Shown piece after piece: positions 1 to 11,740 of a DNA stretch of 64,000 nt (positions are counted from its first letter, which is position 1; each line of letters begins with the position of its first letter). Origin of the DNA: Streptococcus sp. LQJ-218 (GTDB lineage Bacteria > Bacillota > Bacilli > Lactobacillales > Streptococcaceae); contig NZ_QQRU01000001.1 in the NCBI RefSeq assembly GCF_003428885.1, positions 98,289-162,288 on the forward strand. Reading direction: 5' to 3'. The translations under genes were made by a program, and so were the position numbers. The notes under the pieces were generated by a model, which saw only the letters and a program-made list of their open reading frames with translations, ran no database searches and had not been told where the DNA came from.

Positions 1-663
1 AATTTAGCTAATCTATTTGAATTTGTGAAAGAATTAGGAAGCTTGTTTGGTGATACCATCTATAGTTGGCAGGAATCGGAAGATTGGACAGAACAAGAAA
101 AATTCTATATGGAACAAGAACTTCTAGGAGTAGGAGTTAGCAAACATCCACTACAAGCTATTTTAAGCAAGGCTATTTACCCGATTACATCTATTGGAAA
201 TTTATCAGAAAATAGCTATGCTATTATCTTAGTTGAAGTTCAGAAGATAAAAGTAATTCGAACCAAAAAAGGTGAAAATATGGCTTTCTTACAGGTGGAT
301 GACAGTAAGAAAAAATTGGATGTCACACTCTTTTCAGACTTATATCGACAGATTGGGCAGGAAGTAAGAGAGGGAGCATTCTACTACATCAAAGGAAAAG
401 TCCAGTCACGTGATGGCCGCCTGCAAATGATTGCACAAGAAATAAGAGAAGCAGTTGCGGAACGTTTTTGGATTCAAGTCAAAAATCATGATTCAGATCA
501 AGAAATTTCGAGAATTTTAGACAAGTATAAAGGTCCAATTCCAGTCATCATCAGGTATGAAGAGGAACAGAGAACAATTATTTCTCCCCATCATTTTGTA
601 GTCAAATCCACTGAATTAGAAGCGAAATTAGGTGAAATTGTTATGAAAACGATTTATCGTTAA
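1..663 (+). CDS. dnaE: DNA polymerase III alpha subunit DnaE, C-terminal end (partial)
   Basis: The frame is open from base 1, so only the last 220 codons or so of a gene normally over 1000 codons long are present. The visible part contains an OB-fold-like stretch (about residues 70-145 of the fragment, with MAFLQVDDS and ALFSDLY-like strands) typical of the C-terminal nucleic-acid-binding region of DnaE-type replicative polymerases. Placement directly upstream of pfkA is the usual streptococcal order. A GTG at 25 is internal and should not be taken as the start. Confidence 0.88.
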   Translation, partial: NLANLFEFVKELGSLFGDTIYSWQESEDWTEQEKFYMEQELLGVGVSKHPLQAILSKAIYPITSIGNLSENSYAIILVEVQKIKVIRTKKGENMAFLQVDDSKKKLDVTLFSDLYRQIGQEVREGAFYYIKGKVQSRDGRLQMIAQEIREAVAERFWIQVKNHDSDQEISRILDKYKGPIPVIIRYEEEQRTIISPHHFVVKSTELEAKLGEIVMKTIYR

Positions 664-678
664 AATTACGGAAAATAG

Positions 679-1752
<1,074 letters not shown>

Positions 1753-1810
1753 TTTATAATTTTGTTAAAAAGACCAAAAAGGTCATTTATATAAAGGAGT
1801 CACAAAAATC

Positions 1811-3316
1811 ATGAACAAACGTGTAAAAATCGTTGCAACTTTGGGTCCTGCGGTAGAAATTCGCGGTGGTAAAAAATTCGGTGATGACGGATACTGGGGT
1901 GAAAAACTTGACGTTGAAGCTTCAGCTAAAAACATTGCTCAATTGATTGAAGCAGGAGCTAACACTTTCCGTTTCAACTTCTCACACGGTGACCACCAAG
2001 AACAAGGTGATCGTATGGCAACTGTTAAACTTGCAGAAAAACTTGCAGGTAAAAAAGTTGGTTTCCTTCTTGATACTAAAGGACCAGAAATCCGTACTGA
2101 ATTGTTCGAAGGTGACGCAAAAGAGTACTCTTACACAACTGGTGAAAAAATCCGTGTTGCAACTAAACAAGGAATCAAATCAACTCGTGAAGTGATTGCA
2201 TTGAACGTTGCTGGTGCTCTTGATATCTATGATGATGTTGAAGTTGGTCACCAAGTTTTGGTTGACGATGGTAAACTTGGTCTTCGTGTTTTCTCAAAAG
2301 ACGATGAAACTCGTGAATTTGAAGTAGTCGTTGAAAATGACGGTGTTATCGCTAAACAAAAAGGTGTAAACATCCCAAACACTAAAATTCCTTTCCCAGC
2401 TCTTGCTGAACGTGATAACGCTGATATTCGTTTCGGTTTGGAACAAGGTATCAACTTCATCGCAATCTCATTCGTACGTACTGCAAAAGACGTTGACGAA
2501 GTTCGTGCAATCTGTGAAGAAACTGGTAACGGTCATGTTCAATTGTTTGCGAAAATCGAAAACCAACAAGGTATCGACAACTTGGATGAAATCATTGAAG
2601 CTGCTGACGGTATCATGATTGCTCGTGGTGACATGGGTATCGAAGTACCATTTGAAATGGTTCCAGTTTACCAAAAAATGATCATCACTAAAGTGAACGC
2701 AGCAGGTAAAGTTGTTATCACAGCAACAAACATGCTTGAAACAATGACTGAAAAACCACGTGCAACTCGTTCAGAGGTATCAGACGTATTTAACGCTGTT
2801 ATCGATGGAACTGACGCGACAATGCTTTCAGGTGAGTCTGCAAACGGTAAATACCCACTTGAGTCAGTAACAACAATGGCTACAATTGACAAGAACGCAC
2901 AAACTCTTCTTAACGAATACGGACGTTTGAACTCAGATACTTTCGAACGTAACTCTAAGACAGAAGTTATGGCTTCAGCTGTTAAAGATGCTACAAACTC
3001 AATGGACATTAAATTGGTTGTAACTCTTACTAAGACTGGTCATACAGCACGTTTGATCTCTAAATATCGTCCAAATGCTGATATCTTGGCATTGACATTC
3101 GACGAATTGACAGAGCGTGGATTGATGTTGAACTGGGGTGTTATCCCAATGTTGACTGAAACTCCATCATCAACAGATGATATGTTCGAAATTGCTGAAC
3201 GTAAAGCAGTTGAAGCAGGTCTTGTAGAATCTGGTGATGATATTGTTATCGTAGCTGGTGTGCCAGTTGGTGAAGCTGTACGTACAAACACAATACGTAT
3301 CCGTACAGTACGTTAA
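1811..3316 (+). CDS. pyk: Pyruvate kinase
   Basis: 501 residues, full length. It converts phosphoenolpyruvate and ADP to pyruvate and ATP, the last step of glycolysis. The N-terminal KIVATLGPA, the substrate-binding NFSHG (about residue 56), the LLDTKGPEIRT motif and the active-site signature IMIARGDMGIEVPFE (about residues 267-281) are all present. AAAGGAG stands in front of the ATG. A short GACC/GGTC hairpin in the 58-nt gap after pfkA could attenuate or process the transcript but is weak. Confidence 0.97.
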   Translation: MNKRVKIVATLGPAVEIRGGKKFGDDGYWGEKLDVEASAKNIAQLIEAGANTFRFNFSHGDHQEQGDRMATVKLAEKLAGKKVGFLLDTKGPEIRTELFEGDAKEYSYTTGEKIRVATKQGIKSTREVIALNVAGALDIYDDVEVGHQVLVDDGKLGLRVFSKDDETREFEVVVENDGVIAKQKGVNIPNTKIPFPALAERDNADIRFGLEQGINFIAISFVRTAKDVDEVRAICEETGNGHVQLFAKIENQQGIDNLDEIIEAADGIMIARGDMGIEVPFEMVPVYQKMIITKVNAAGKVVITATNMLETMTEKPRATRSEVSDVFNAVIDGTDATMLSGESANGKYPLESVTTMATIDKNAQTLLNEYGRLNSDTFERNSKTEVMASAVKDATNSMDIKLVVTLTKTGHTARLISKYRPNADILALTFDELTERGLMLNWGVIPMLTETPSSTDDMFEIAERKAVEAGLVESGDDIVIVAGVPVGEAVRTNTIRIRTVR

Positions 3317-3331
3317 CTAAAATGAAAAAGA

Positions 3332-3374
3332 ACCTATCATATCAAGCTTTCTAGCCTATATGATAGGTCTTTTT
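3332..3374 (+). terminator. Rho-independent terminator of pfkA-pyk
   Basis: An 11-bp perfect stem (ACCTATCATAT, 3332-3342, with its complement at 3358-3368) followed by CTTTTT, starting 15 nt after the pyk stop. Confidence 0.85.
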
Positions 3375-3405
3375 GTATCAAGGAGAAAAAATGAAGCAAA
3401 ACTTT

Positions 3406-3528
3406 TTACTTTCGGTTTAAAGCGACGGTATCAGGTACTGTTTGTCCAATGAGTTTCATGATGTCAGTGTTGATTTGATGGGGCGCCATAGTGTCATGGT
3501 GTTCTTTTTGAGATATTATTTTCTTCAT
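3406..3528 (-). pseudogene. Remnant of a gene, possibly the C-terminus of an alpha/beta-hydrolase-like protein
   Basis: On the minus strand 40 codons read MKKIISQKEHHDTMAPHQIN and on to a stop at 3406. The HHDTMAPHQIN block looks like the end of a hydrolase-like protein rather than a whole gene, and there is no ribosome site of note. Opposite it, a plus-strand ribosome site (AGGAGAAAAA) leads into an ATG at 3391 that stops after nine codons. Both look like cut gene ends. The family assignment is a guess. Confidence 0.3.
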
Positions 3529-3560
3529 GCAACCTTTATAAAATATGTAGTTTAGAAACA

Positions 3561-3598
3561 GATAAAAAATAACTCCTTGAAAGCTCAAGGAGTTATTT
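3561..3598 (-). terminator. Terminator of ldh
   Basis: A 14-bp perfect stem (3567-3580 with 3585-3598, loop AAGC) followed on the minus strand by a T run. It lies 10 nt beyond the ldh stop. Confidence 0.85.
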
Positions 3599-3607
3599 CT
3601 ATCTAAA

Positions 3608-4636
<1,029 letters not shown>

Positions 4637-4644
4637 TTATTTCA

Positions 4645-4673
4645 ATTTTATCACTTTTAAAAAGCTTTGTCAC
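4645..4673 (-). promoter_or_regulatory. Promoter of ldh
   Basis: On the minus strand GTGACA (4668-4673), a 17-nt spacer and TAAAAT (4645-4650), about 50 nt upstream of the ldh start. Confidence 0.55.
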
Positions 4674-4742
4674 GGATATGCCTTTCAGTTCACTATGTAA
4701 ACGTTTTAGTGGTTTTAGATACCTGAAATATAGCGGACATTA

Positions 4743-4751
4743 TGGTATAAT
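4743..4751 (+). promoter_or_regulatory. Extended -10 promoter of gyrA
   Basis: TGGTATAAT at 4743-4751, an extended -10 box, 38 nt upstream of the gyrA start. No convincing -35. Confidence 0.6.
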
Positions 4752-4788
4752 ATAGTTAATTACAAATTGTGAAATGAGGCATTTATTA

Positions 4789-7260
4789 ATGCAAGATAGA
4801 AATTTAGTGAATGTCAATCTGACAAAGGAGATGAAGACTAGCTTTATCGACTACGCCATGAGTGTTATCGTAGCGCGGGCCCTTCCTGATGTTCGAGATG
4901 GCTTGAAACCCGTTCACCGTCGGATTCTGTACGGAATGAATGAATTGGGTGTTACTCCAGATAAACCTCATAAAAAATCTGCTCGTATTACAGGGGATGT
5001 CATGGGTAAGTACCACCCACACGGAGATTCTTCTATCTACGAAGCCATGGTCCGCATGGCGCAATGGTGGAGCTACCGTTGCATGCTTGTCGACGGACAT
5101 GGGAACTTTGGTTCTATGGATGGAGACGGTGCTGCCGCCCAGCGTTATACTGAGGCTCGTATGAGCAAGATTGCTCTGGAAATGCTTCGTGATATCAATA
5201 AAAATACAGTTGATTTCGTTGATAACTATGATGCCAATGAACGAGAACCCTTGGTCTTGCCAGCCCGTTTTCCAAATCTTTTAGTTAATGGAGCAACTGG
5301 TATTGCTGTTGGAATGGCAACCAACATTCCGCCTCACAACTTGGGAGAAACCATTGATGCGGTCAAGTTGGTTATGGATAATCCTGAAGTAACTACTAAG
5401 GACTTGATGGAAGTCTTGCCTGGTCCAGATTTTCCAACTGGTGCCCTTGTCATGGGGAAATCAGGTATCCATAAGGCTTACGAAACAGGTAAAGGTTCTA
5501 TTGTTCTTCGTTCTCGTACTGAAATCGAAGAAACCAAGACTGGCCGTGAGCGCATCGTTGTAACGGAATTTCCTTATATGGTTAATAAAACAAAGGTGCA
5601 TGAGCATATTGTTCGTTTGGTTCAGGAAAAACGTATTGAGGGCATCACAGCAGTGCGTGATGAGTCAAACCGTGAAGGGGTGCGATTTGTTATCGAAGTT
5701 AAGCGCGATGCCTCAGCCAATGTTATCCTCAATAACCTCTTCAAGATGACCCAGATGCAAACCAATTTTGGTTTCAATATGCTTGCTATCCAAAATGGTG
5801 TACCCAAGATTTTGTCCCTTCGTCAGATTTTGGATGCTTATATTGAGCACCAAAAAGAAGTGGTTGTTCGTCGTACACGTTTTGATAAAGAAAAAGCAGA
5901 AGCGCGTGCACACATCTTAGAAGGTCTTTTAATCGCACTTGACCATATCGACGAAGTGATTCGTATTATCCGTGCTAGTGAAACGGATGCCGAAGCTCAA
6001 GCCGAATTGATGAACAAGTTCAAACTTTCTGAACGTCAAAGTCAAGCCATCCTTGATATGCGTCTTCGTCGTTTGACAGGTTTGGAACGCGATAAGATTC
6101 AGTCTGAGTATGATGAGCTCTTGGCTCTGATTGCGGATTTAACAGATATTCTAGCTAAGCCTGAACGTGTTTCTCAAATCATTAAGGATGAATTAGATGA
6201 AGTCAAGCGTAAGTTTGGTGATCAACGCCGTACGGAATTGATGATCGGTGAAGTCTTGAGTCTTGAAGATGAAGATTTGATCGAAGAAGCTGATGTTTTG
6301 ATTACACTATCTAATAAGGGTTACATTAAACGATTGGACCAAGCTGAGTTTACTGCTCAAAAACGTGGTGGGCGTGGTGTTCAAGGGACAGGTGTTAAGG
6401 ATGACGATTTTGTTCGTGAGTTAGTGTCAACTAGTACCCATGATCATCTACTTTTCTTTACAAATAAAGGACGTGTTTATCGCCTGAAAGGCTATGAAAT
6501 TCCTGAGTATGGCCGTACTGCTAAGGGATTACCAATAGTTAATCTTTTGAAATTGGATGAAGGTGAAAGTATTCAGACCATCATCAATGTTGAATCTGAA
6601 CGCAGCGATGATGCTTATCTCTTCTTCACAACCCGTCATGGTATTGTGAAGAGAACCAGCGTTAAGGAATTTGCTAACATTCGTCAAAATGGACTTAAAG
6701 CACTGAACCTCAAAGATGAAGATGAATTGATTAATGTTTTACTAACAGAAGAAGATACAGATATTATCATTGGTACCAAGCTTGGTTATGCAGTTCGCTT
6801 TAATCAATCAGCCGTTCGTGGGATGAGTCGTATTGCTACTGGTGTGAAAGGTGTCAATCTTCGTGAAGGGGACACAGTTGTTGGTGCTAGTGTGATTACA
6901 GACCAGGACGAGGTTCTTATTATCACTGAAAAAGGATTTGGTAAGCGCACAGTTGCGACCGAATATCCAACTAAAGGTCGTGGTGGTAAGGGGATGAAAA
7001 CTGCTAAAATTACGGAAAAGAATGGTTCCCTTGCTGGTCTTATGACAGTTAAAGGTGATGAAGATTTGATGATTATCACTGATACAGGTGTCATGATTCG
7101 AACTAACGTTGCTAATATTTCAGAAACAGGTCGCTCAACTATGGGAGTTAAAGTAATGCGCCTGGACCAAGATGCCAAAATTGTAACCTTTACTACGGTT
7201 TCAGCGGAAGAAAAAGAAGAAGAAGTTGGAACAGAAAACGAAACAGAAGGTAAAGCATAA
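4789..7260 (+). CDS. gyrA: DNA gyrase subunit A
   Basis: 823 residues from the ATG at 4789. That start has TGAGG 9 nt upstream and gives the usual N-terminus [10 protein letters not shown]; an ATG 15 nt earlier overlaps the ribosome site. Catalytic subunit of the A2B2 gyrase that introduces negative supercoils. The catalytic Tyr is Y120 (AAQRYTEAR). In the quinolone-resistance region, S81 and E85 are the wild-type residues. Residue 114 is Gly and residue 98 is Cys, where I would expect Tyr. The C-terminal beta-pinwheel holds GyrA-box-like QKRGGRG and an acidic tail. srtA overlaps its stop by one base. Confidence 0.97.
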   Translation: MQDRNLVNVNLTKEMKTSFIDYAMSVIVARALPDVRDGLKPVHRRILYGMNELGVTPDKPHKKSARITGDVMGKYHPHGDSSIYEAMVRMAQWWSYRCMLVDGHGNFGSMDGDGAAAQRYTEARMSKIALEMLRDINKNTVDFVDNYDANEREPLVLPARFPNLLVNGATGIAVGMATNIPPHNLGETIDAVKLVMDNPEVTTKDLMEVLPGPDFPTGALVMGKSGIHKAYETGKGSIVLRSRTEIEETKTGRERIVVTEFPYMVNKTKVHEHIVRLVQEKRIEGITAVRDESNREGVRFVIEVKRDASANVILNNLFKMTQMQTNFGFNMLAIQNGVPKILSLRQILDAYIEHQKEVVVRRTRFDKEKAEARAHILEGLLIALDHIDEVIRIIRASETDAEAQAELMNKFKLSERQSQAILDMRLRRLTGLERDKIQSEYDELLALIADLTDILAKPERVSQIIKDELDEVKRKFGDQRRTELMIGEVLSLEDEDLIEEADVLITLSNKGYIKRLDQAEFTAQKRGGRGVQGTGVKDDDFVRELVSTSTHDHLLFFTNKGRVYRLKGYEIPEYGRTAKGLPIVNLLKLDEGESIQTIINVESERSDDAYLFFTTRHGIVKRTSVKEFANIRQNGLKALNLKDEDELINVLLTEEDTDIIIGTKLGYAVRFNQSAVRGMSRIATGVKGVNLREGDTVVGASVITDQDEVLIITEKGFGKRTVATEYPTKGRGGKGMKTAKITEKNGSLAGLMTVKGDEDLMIITDTGVMIRTNVANISETGRSTMGVKVMRLDQDAKIVTFTTVSAEEKEEEVGTENETEGKA

Positions 7261-7994
7261 TGTCTCATAAAAAGAAAATAAACCGAAAAAATTTACTAAT
7301 CAATATTTTGGCAGGATTCTTAATTCTCTTGTCAGTGGCTTTGATTTTCAATTCAAAAATTCGTGATATGTTCATGGTTTGGAATACCAATAAATACCAA
7401 GTCAGCCAGGTATCAAAAGAAAAATTGGAAGAAAATCAAGATACAGAAGGTAATTTTGACTTTGATTCCGTAAAAGCTATCTCGTCAGAAGCTGTCTTAT
7501 CCTCACAATGGGATTCGCAAAAATTGCCTGTTATCGGTGGAATTGCTGTCCCTGAATTAGAAATGAATTTGCCAATTTTTAAAGGGCTTGATAATGTCAA
7601 TCTTTTCTATGGTGCTGGTACGATGAAACGCGATCAAGAGATGGGGAAAGGAAATTATAGTCTAGCTAGTCATCATATTTTTGGTGTCAATAATGCTAAT
7701 AAAATGTTATTTTCTCCTTTGGATAACGCTAAAAATGGGATGAAGATTTATCTAACTGATAAAAATAAAGTTTATACTTATGAAATACGTGAAGTCAAAC
7801 GTGTTACACCAGATCGTGTTGATGAAGTTGATGATAGAGATGGGGTAAATGAGATTACATTAGTAACCTGTGAAGACCTTGCTGCTACAGAACGTATTAT
7901 TGTAAAAGGCGATTTGAAAGAAACAAAAGACTATTCACAGACATCTGATGAAATCCTAACAGCTTTTAGTCAACCATATAAACAATTTTATTAA
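7260..7994 (+). CDS. srtA: Housekeeping sortase A
   Basis: 244 residues. A membrane-anchored transpeptidase that cleaves LPxTG proteins between Thr and Gly and links them to the cell wall. One N-terminal membrane helix (about residues 11-31), then the sortase barrel with the catalytic triad visible: H139 (SHHIFG), C204 (LVTCEDL) and R212. The ATG overlaps the gyrA stop (TAATG), the gyrA-srtA coupling known from streptococci. The LPNTG surface protein at 36114-37877 is a likely substrate. Confidence 0.95.
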   Translation: MSHKKKINRKNLLINILAGFLILLSVALIFNSKIRDMFMVWNTNKYQVSQVSKEKLEENQDTEGNFDFDSVKAISSEAVLSSQWDSQKLPVIGGIAVPELEMNLPIFKGLDNVNLFYGAGTMKRDQEMGKGNYSLASHHIFGVNNANKMLFSPLDNAKNGMKIYLTDKNKVYTYEIREVKRVTPDRVDEVDDRDGVNEITLVTCEDLAATERIIVKGDLKETKDYSQTSDEILTAFSQPYKQFY

Positions 7995-8000
7995 TACAAA

Positions 8001-8031
8001 TCAGTAAAATCTTAGGTTTTACTGATTTTTT
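8001..8031 (+). terminator. Terminator of gyrA-srtA
   Basis: A 9-bp stem TCAGTAAAA/TTTTACTGA (8001-8009 and 8017-8025) followed by a T run, directly after srtA. Confidence 0.85.
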
Positions 8032-8068
8032 ATAGATAGAGTTTCAAAATAAAAGATTATAAAATATA

Positions 8069-8105
8069 GAAAACGCTTTCCTAACATTAAAGTTTGTGAT
8101 ATAAT
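8069..8105 (+). promoter_or_regulatory. Promoter with overlapping cre-like site, formate/nitrite channel
   Basis: TATAAT at 8100-8105 with TTTCCT 17 nt upstream (8077-8082) as a weak -35. GAAAACGCTTTCCT (8069-8082) fits the catabolite-responsive-element pattern with its central CG and covers the -35. CcpA binding here would repress; this is inference from the motif. Confidence 0.5.
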
Positions 8106-8135
8106 TATCATGTAAAAAATTTTTAGGAGTTTATT

Positions 8136-8933
8136 ATGGTTTCTTCAGAATTTATCTCAAAGATTGAATTTGCTTGCAAGAAGAAAGAAAGTCTTTATAG
8201 TCAAAGCAAATTTAAGTATGCGATTCGTTCGATGTTCGCAGGTGCATTTTTAACCTTTAGTACAGCTGCTGGTGCAGTTGGGGCTGATTTGATTAATAAA
8301 ATCGCACCAGGTAGTGGCCGCTTCCTCTTCCCATTTGTCTTTGCTTGGGGATTGGCCTATATTGTTTTCTTGAATGCCGAGTTGGTAACATCAAACATGA
8401 TGTTCTTGACTGCTGGTAGTTTCTTGAAAAAAATCTCTTGGAGAAAAACAGCTGAGATTCTACTTTATTGTACCTTGTTCAACCTTATCGGAGCTTTGAT
8501 AGCAGGTTGGGGTTTTGCTCATTCGGCAGCCTATGCACATCTGACTCACGATAGCTTTATTTCAGGCGTTGTTGAGATGAAGTTAGGTCGCTCAAATGAA
8601 TTAATCTTGCTTGAGGCGATTTTGGCAAATATTTTCGTAAATATTGCCATTCTTTCATTTGTTTTGGTGAAAGACGGTGGTGCCAAACTTTGGCTAGTTT
8701 TATCAGCGATTTACATGTTTGTATTTTTAACAAATGAGCACATCGCTGCGAACTTTGCTTCTTTCGCGATTGTAAAATTCAGTGTTGCTGCTGATTCAAT
8801 TGCTAACTTCGGTGTTGGAAATATGCTTCGTCACTGGGGAGTAACCTTCATTGGGAACTTTATCGGAGGAGGCCTCTTGATGGGTCTTCCATATGCCTTC
8901 CTCAATAAAAATGAAGACACTTATGTAGATTAA
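8136..8933 (+). CDS. Formate/nitrite transporter family protein (FocA/NirC-like)
   Basis: 265 residues, normal for the FNT family of pentameric small-anion channels. Six or so hydrophobic segments are visible. The family signature region (AGAFLTFSTAAGAVGADL) is near residues 35-52 and the ELVTSNMMFLTAG motif near residue 88. In a homofermentative streptococcus the likely solute is formate made by pyruvate formate-lyase, but nitrite cannot be excluded from sequence. Monocistronic between two terminators. Confidence 0.88.
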   Translation: MVSSEFISKIEFACKKKESLYSQSKFKYAIRSMFAGAFLTFSTAAGAVGADLINKIAPGSGRFLFPFVFAWGLAYIVFLNAELVTSNMMFLTAGSFLKKISWRKTAEILLYCTLFNLIGALIAGWGFAHSAAYAHLTHDSFISGVVEMKLGRSNELILLEAILANIFVNIAILSFVLVKDGGAKLWLVLSAIYMFVFLTNEHIAANFASFAIVKFSVAADSIANFGVGNMLRHWGVTFIGNFIGGGLLMGLPYAFLNKNEDTYVD

Positions 8934-8940
8934 GAAAATG

Positions 8941-8965
8941 AGCACGATTGAATCGTGCTTTTTTC
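8941..8965 (+). terminator. Terminator after the FNT gene
   Basis: The stem AGCACGA/TCGTGCT with its T tail begins 8 nt after the stop codon. Confidence 0.85.
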
Positions 8966-9015
8966 ATTTTTAAAATAGAGTAATAGCTATTTCTTATATC
9001 AAAACATAGAAAACT

Positions 9016-9049
9016 GATATTTGTAAACTATACCTTAAGGTGTTACAAT
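9016..9049 (+). promoter_or_regulatory. Promoter with MET-box-like operator, sulfhydrylase gene
   Basis: TTGTAA (9021-9026), a 17-nt spacer and TACAAT (9044-9049) form the promoter. GATATTTGTAAACTATA (9016-9032) closely resembles the streptococcal MET-box TATAGTTTnAAACTATA bound by the LysR-type regulator MetR/MtaR: the right half matches fully and the left half matches in part. It overlaps the -35, so methionine-related control is likely. Confidence 0.5.
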
Positions 9050-9080
9050 ATCCTTAATCAAACTATTTGGAGGTCGCCTT

Positions 9081-10361
9081 ATGACTCGTGATTTTAAATT
9101 TGAAACTTTGCAACTACATGCTGGTCAAGTTGTGGATCCAGCTACCAAGTCTCGTGCGGTGCCGATTTATCAAACAACATCCTTTGTTTTTGATGACACG
9201 CAGGAAGGTGCCGATTTGTTTGCCTTGAGAAAACCAGGGAACATTTATACTCGTATCACCAACCCTACAACAGCTGCCTTTGAAGAAAGAATTGCTGCCC
9301 TTGAAGGTGGTGTTGGAGCTCTTGCAACAGCTTCAGGTATGGCTGCAGTGACTTATACGATTTTGGCGCTTGCTCATGCGGGTGATCATGTAGTAGCGGC
9401 ATCAACTATTTACGGTGGGACTTTCAATCTCTTGAAAGAAACCCTTCCTCGTTATGGGATCACAACAACTTTTGTGAATGTGGATAATTTGGAGGAAGTA
9501 GAAGCAGCAATCAATGACAATACCAAGCTTGTCTTGATTGAAACCTTGGGCAATCCCTTGATTAACATTCCAGATTTGGAAAAATTGGCTGAGATTGCGC
9601 ATAAACATCAGATTCCACTTGTTTCTGACAATACTTTTGCTACACCTTATTTGATTAACGTTTTTTCTCATGGTGTAGATATTGCTATTCACTCAGCGAC
9701 TAAGTTTATCGGTGGGCATGGTACGACCATTGGAGGAGTGATTGTAGATAGCGGTCGTTTTGACTGGGCGGCTTCAGGAAAATTCCCTCAATTTGTTGAG
9801 GAAGATCCTAGCTACCACAACTTGAGCTATACTCGTGATGTTGGGGCAGCAGCCTTTATTATCGCTGTTCGAGTTCAATTACTTCGTGATACTGGTGCAG
9901 CCTTGTCACCATTTAATGCCTTCCTCTTGCTTCAAGGACTGGAAACCCTTTCACTTCGTGTCGAACGCCATGTGCAAAATACAGAGAAAATTGTTGATTT
10001 CCTTGTCAACCATCCTAAGGTAGAAAAAGTTAACTATCCAAAATTGGCAGATAGTCCTTATCATGCCTTGGCTGAGAAATACTTGCCAAAAGGTGTGGGT
10101 TCAATCTTTACCTTCCATGTCAAAGGTGGGGAGGCAGAAGCTCGCAAGGTCATTGATCATTTAGAGATCTTCTCTGACCTTGCAAATGTGGCAGATGCTA
10201 AATCACTTGTGGTTCATCCACCTACAACCACTCACGGTCAATTGTCAGAAAAAGACCTAGAAGCAGCAGGTGTCACACCTAACCAAATCCGCTTGTCAAT
10301 CGGTCTTGAAAATGTAGAAGATTTGATTGAAGATTTACGTTTGGCCTTAGAAAAAATTTAA
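9081..10361 (+). CDS. O-acetylhomoserine sulfhydrylase (aminocarboxypropyltransferase)
   Basis: 426 residues. PLP enzyme of the Cys/Met metabolism family that joins O-acetylhomoserine and sulfide (or methanethiol) to homocysteine (or methionine). The PLP lysine lies in HSATKFIGGHG (about residue 209). The N-terminal FETLQLHAGQ and the length of about 430 residues favour this subgroup over the shorter cystathionine synthases (about 380). Usually named metY or cysD; I give no symbol because naming varies. The upstream MET-box-like site agrees with the role. Confidence 0.88.
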   Translation: MTRDFKFETLQLHAGQVVDPATKSRAVPIYQTTSFVFDDTQEGADLFALRKPGNIYTRITNPTTAAFEERIAALEGGVGALATASGMAAVTYTILALAHAGDHVVAASTIYGGTFNLLKETLPRYGITTTFVNVDNLEEVEAAINDNTKLVLIETLGNPLINIPDLEKLAEIAHKHQIPLVSDNTFATPYLINVFSHGVDIAIHSATKFIGGHGTTIGGVIVDSGRFDWAASGKFPQFVEEDPSYHNLSYTRDVGAAAFIIAVRVQLLRDTGAALSPFNAFLLLQGLETLSLRVERHVQNTEKIVDFLVNHPKVEKVNYPKLADSPYHALAEKYLPKGVGSIFTFHVKGGEAEARKVIDHLEIFSDLANVADAKSLVVHPPTTTHGQLSEKDLEAAGVTPNQIRLSIGLENVEDLIEDLRLALEKI

Positions 10362-10373
10362 AGTAACAGATAT

Positions 10374-10401
10374 AAACAGTGGGTTTCAACTCGCTGTTTT
10401 T
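10374..10401 (+). terminator. Terminator after the sulfhydrylase gene
   Basis: AACAGTGGGTT pairs with AACTCGCTGTT (with G-U pairs) and is followed by TTTTT. Confidence 0.7.
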
Positions 10402-10455
10402 GATTTTCCCTCAGGCATGATATAATGGATGAAGAAGTCTAGAAAGAGGAACGAT

Positions 10456-11730
10456 ATGAACGAAATCAAATGCCCCAACTGTGGGGAAGTCTTTACAGTA
10501 AATGAAAGTCAGTATGCTGAACTTTTATCCCAAGTGAGAACTGTTGAGTTTGATAAGGAATTGCACGAGCGAATGAAGCAGGAGCTGGCCTTGGTTGAGC
10601 AGAAGACTATGAATGAGCAACAGACTAAACTGGCTCAGAAGGACCAAGAAATTGCGCAATTGCAGAGTCAAATCCAAAACTTTGATGCAGAAAAAGAATT
10701 GGCCAAGAAAGAGGTTGAACAAACAAGTCATCAGGCCTTATTGGCCAAGGACAAGGAAGTGCAGGCCTTGGAAAACCAGTTGGCGACCTTGCGTTTGGAG
10801 CATGAAAATCAACTGCAAAAGACCCTTTCTGACCTAGAAAAAGAACGGGATCAGGTCAAAAACCAGCTTCTCTTACAAGAAAAAGAAAATGAGCTTTCTC
10901 TTGCTTCTGTTAAACAAAACTATGAGGCACAGCTTAAAGCAGCCAGTGAACAAGTCGAATTTTACAAGAATTTCAAGGCACAACAATCCACCAAAGCTAT
11001 CGGGGAAAGTTTGGAACACTATGCAGAGAGCGAGTTTAACAAGGTCCGCAGTTTTGCCTTCCCCAATGCCTACTTTGAGAAGGATAACAAGGTTTCTGCG
11101 CGTGGGTCTAAGGGGGACTTTATATTTCGTGAATGTGATGAAAATGGCGTTGAGATTATTTCCATTATGTTTGAGATGAAAAACGAAGCTGACGGAACAG
11201 AGAAGAAGCACAAGAATGCAGATTTTTACAAGGAATTGGACAAGGACCGTCGGGAAAAGAACTGTGAATATGCCGTTTTAGTGACCATGCTTGAGGCAGA
11301 TAATGACTACTTCAACACGGGTATCGTGGATGTCAGCCACGAATATGAAAAGATGTATGTCGTCCGTCCCCAGTTCTTCATCCAGTTGATTGGTCTTTTG
11401 CGAAATGCAGCGCTTAATTCCCTAAAATACAAGCAGGAGTTGGCCTTGGTTCGCGAGCAGAATATCGATATTACGCATTTTGAAGAAGACTTGGATGCCT
11501 TCAAAGTAGCTTTTGCCAAAAACTACAACTCTGCTTCAACCAACTTTGGTAAAGCAATCGATGAAATCGATAAGGCCATCAAACGCATGGAAGAGGTTAA
11601 AAAGTTCCTAACAACATCTGAAAATCAACTCCGCCTCGCAAATAATAAATTAGAAGATGTTTCAGTCAAAAAACTAACGCGAAAAAATCCAACTATGAAA
11701 GCTAAGTTTGAAGCTCTGAAGGGGGAGTAA
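10456..11730 (+). CDS. DUF2130 family protein with coiled coil and nuclease-like core
   Basis: 424 residues from the ATG at 10456, which has AGAGGA 5 nt upstream; a start nine codons earlier lacks one. Order: a CPNCG knuckle (residues 6-10), a long Glu/Lys/Gln-rich coiled coil (about 25-180), then a conserved C-terminal domain. That domain shows E187, D221 (GSKGDFIF) and E240-x-K242 (FEMKNE), a pattern like the PD-(D/E)XK nuclease fold. Function is not established to my knowledge. truB follows after 10 nt, probably co-transcribed from the extended -10 at 10418-10426. Confidence 0.75.
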   Translation: MNEIKCPNCGEVFTVNESQYAELLSQVRTVEFDKELHERMKQELALVEQKTMNEQQTKLAQKDQEIAQLQSQIQNFDAEKELAKKEVEQTSHQALLAKDKEVQALENQLATLRLEHENQLQKTLSDLEKERDQVKNQLLLQEKENELSLASVKQNYEAQLKAASEQVEFYKNFKAQQSTKAIGESLEHYAESEFNKVRSFAFPNAYFEKDNKVSARGSKGDFIFRECDENGVEIISIMFEMKNEADGTEKKHKNADFYKELDKDRREKNCEYAVLVTMLEADNDYFNTGIVDVSHEYEKMYVVRPQFFIQLIGLLRNAALNSLKYKQELALVREQNIDITHFEEDLDAFKVAFAKNYNSASTNFGKAIDEIDKAIKRMEEVKKFLTTSENQLRLANNKLEDVSVKKLTRKNPTMKAKFEALKGE

Positions 11731-11740
11731 TAAAGCAAAA

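Noticed and set aside
2668-3009. 113-codon minus-strand open frame inside pyk
   Set aside because: It lies antisense to a clearly conserved enzyme, has no ribosome site, and arises from the strongly biased codon use of pyk.
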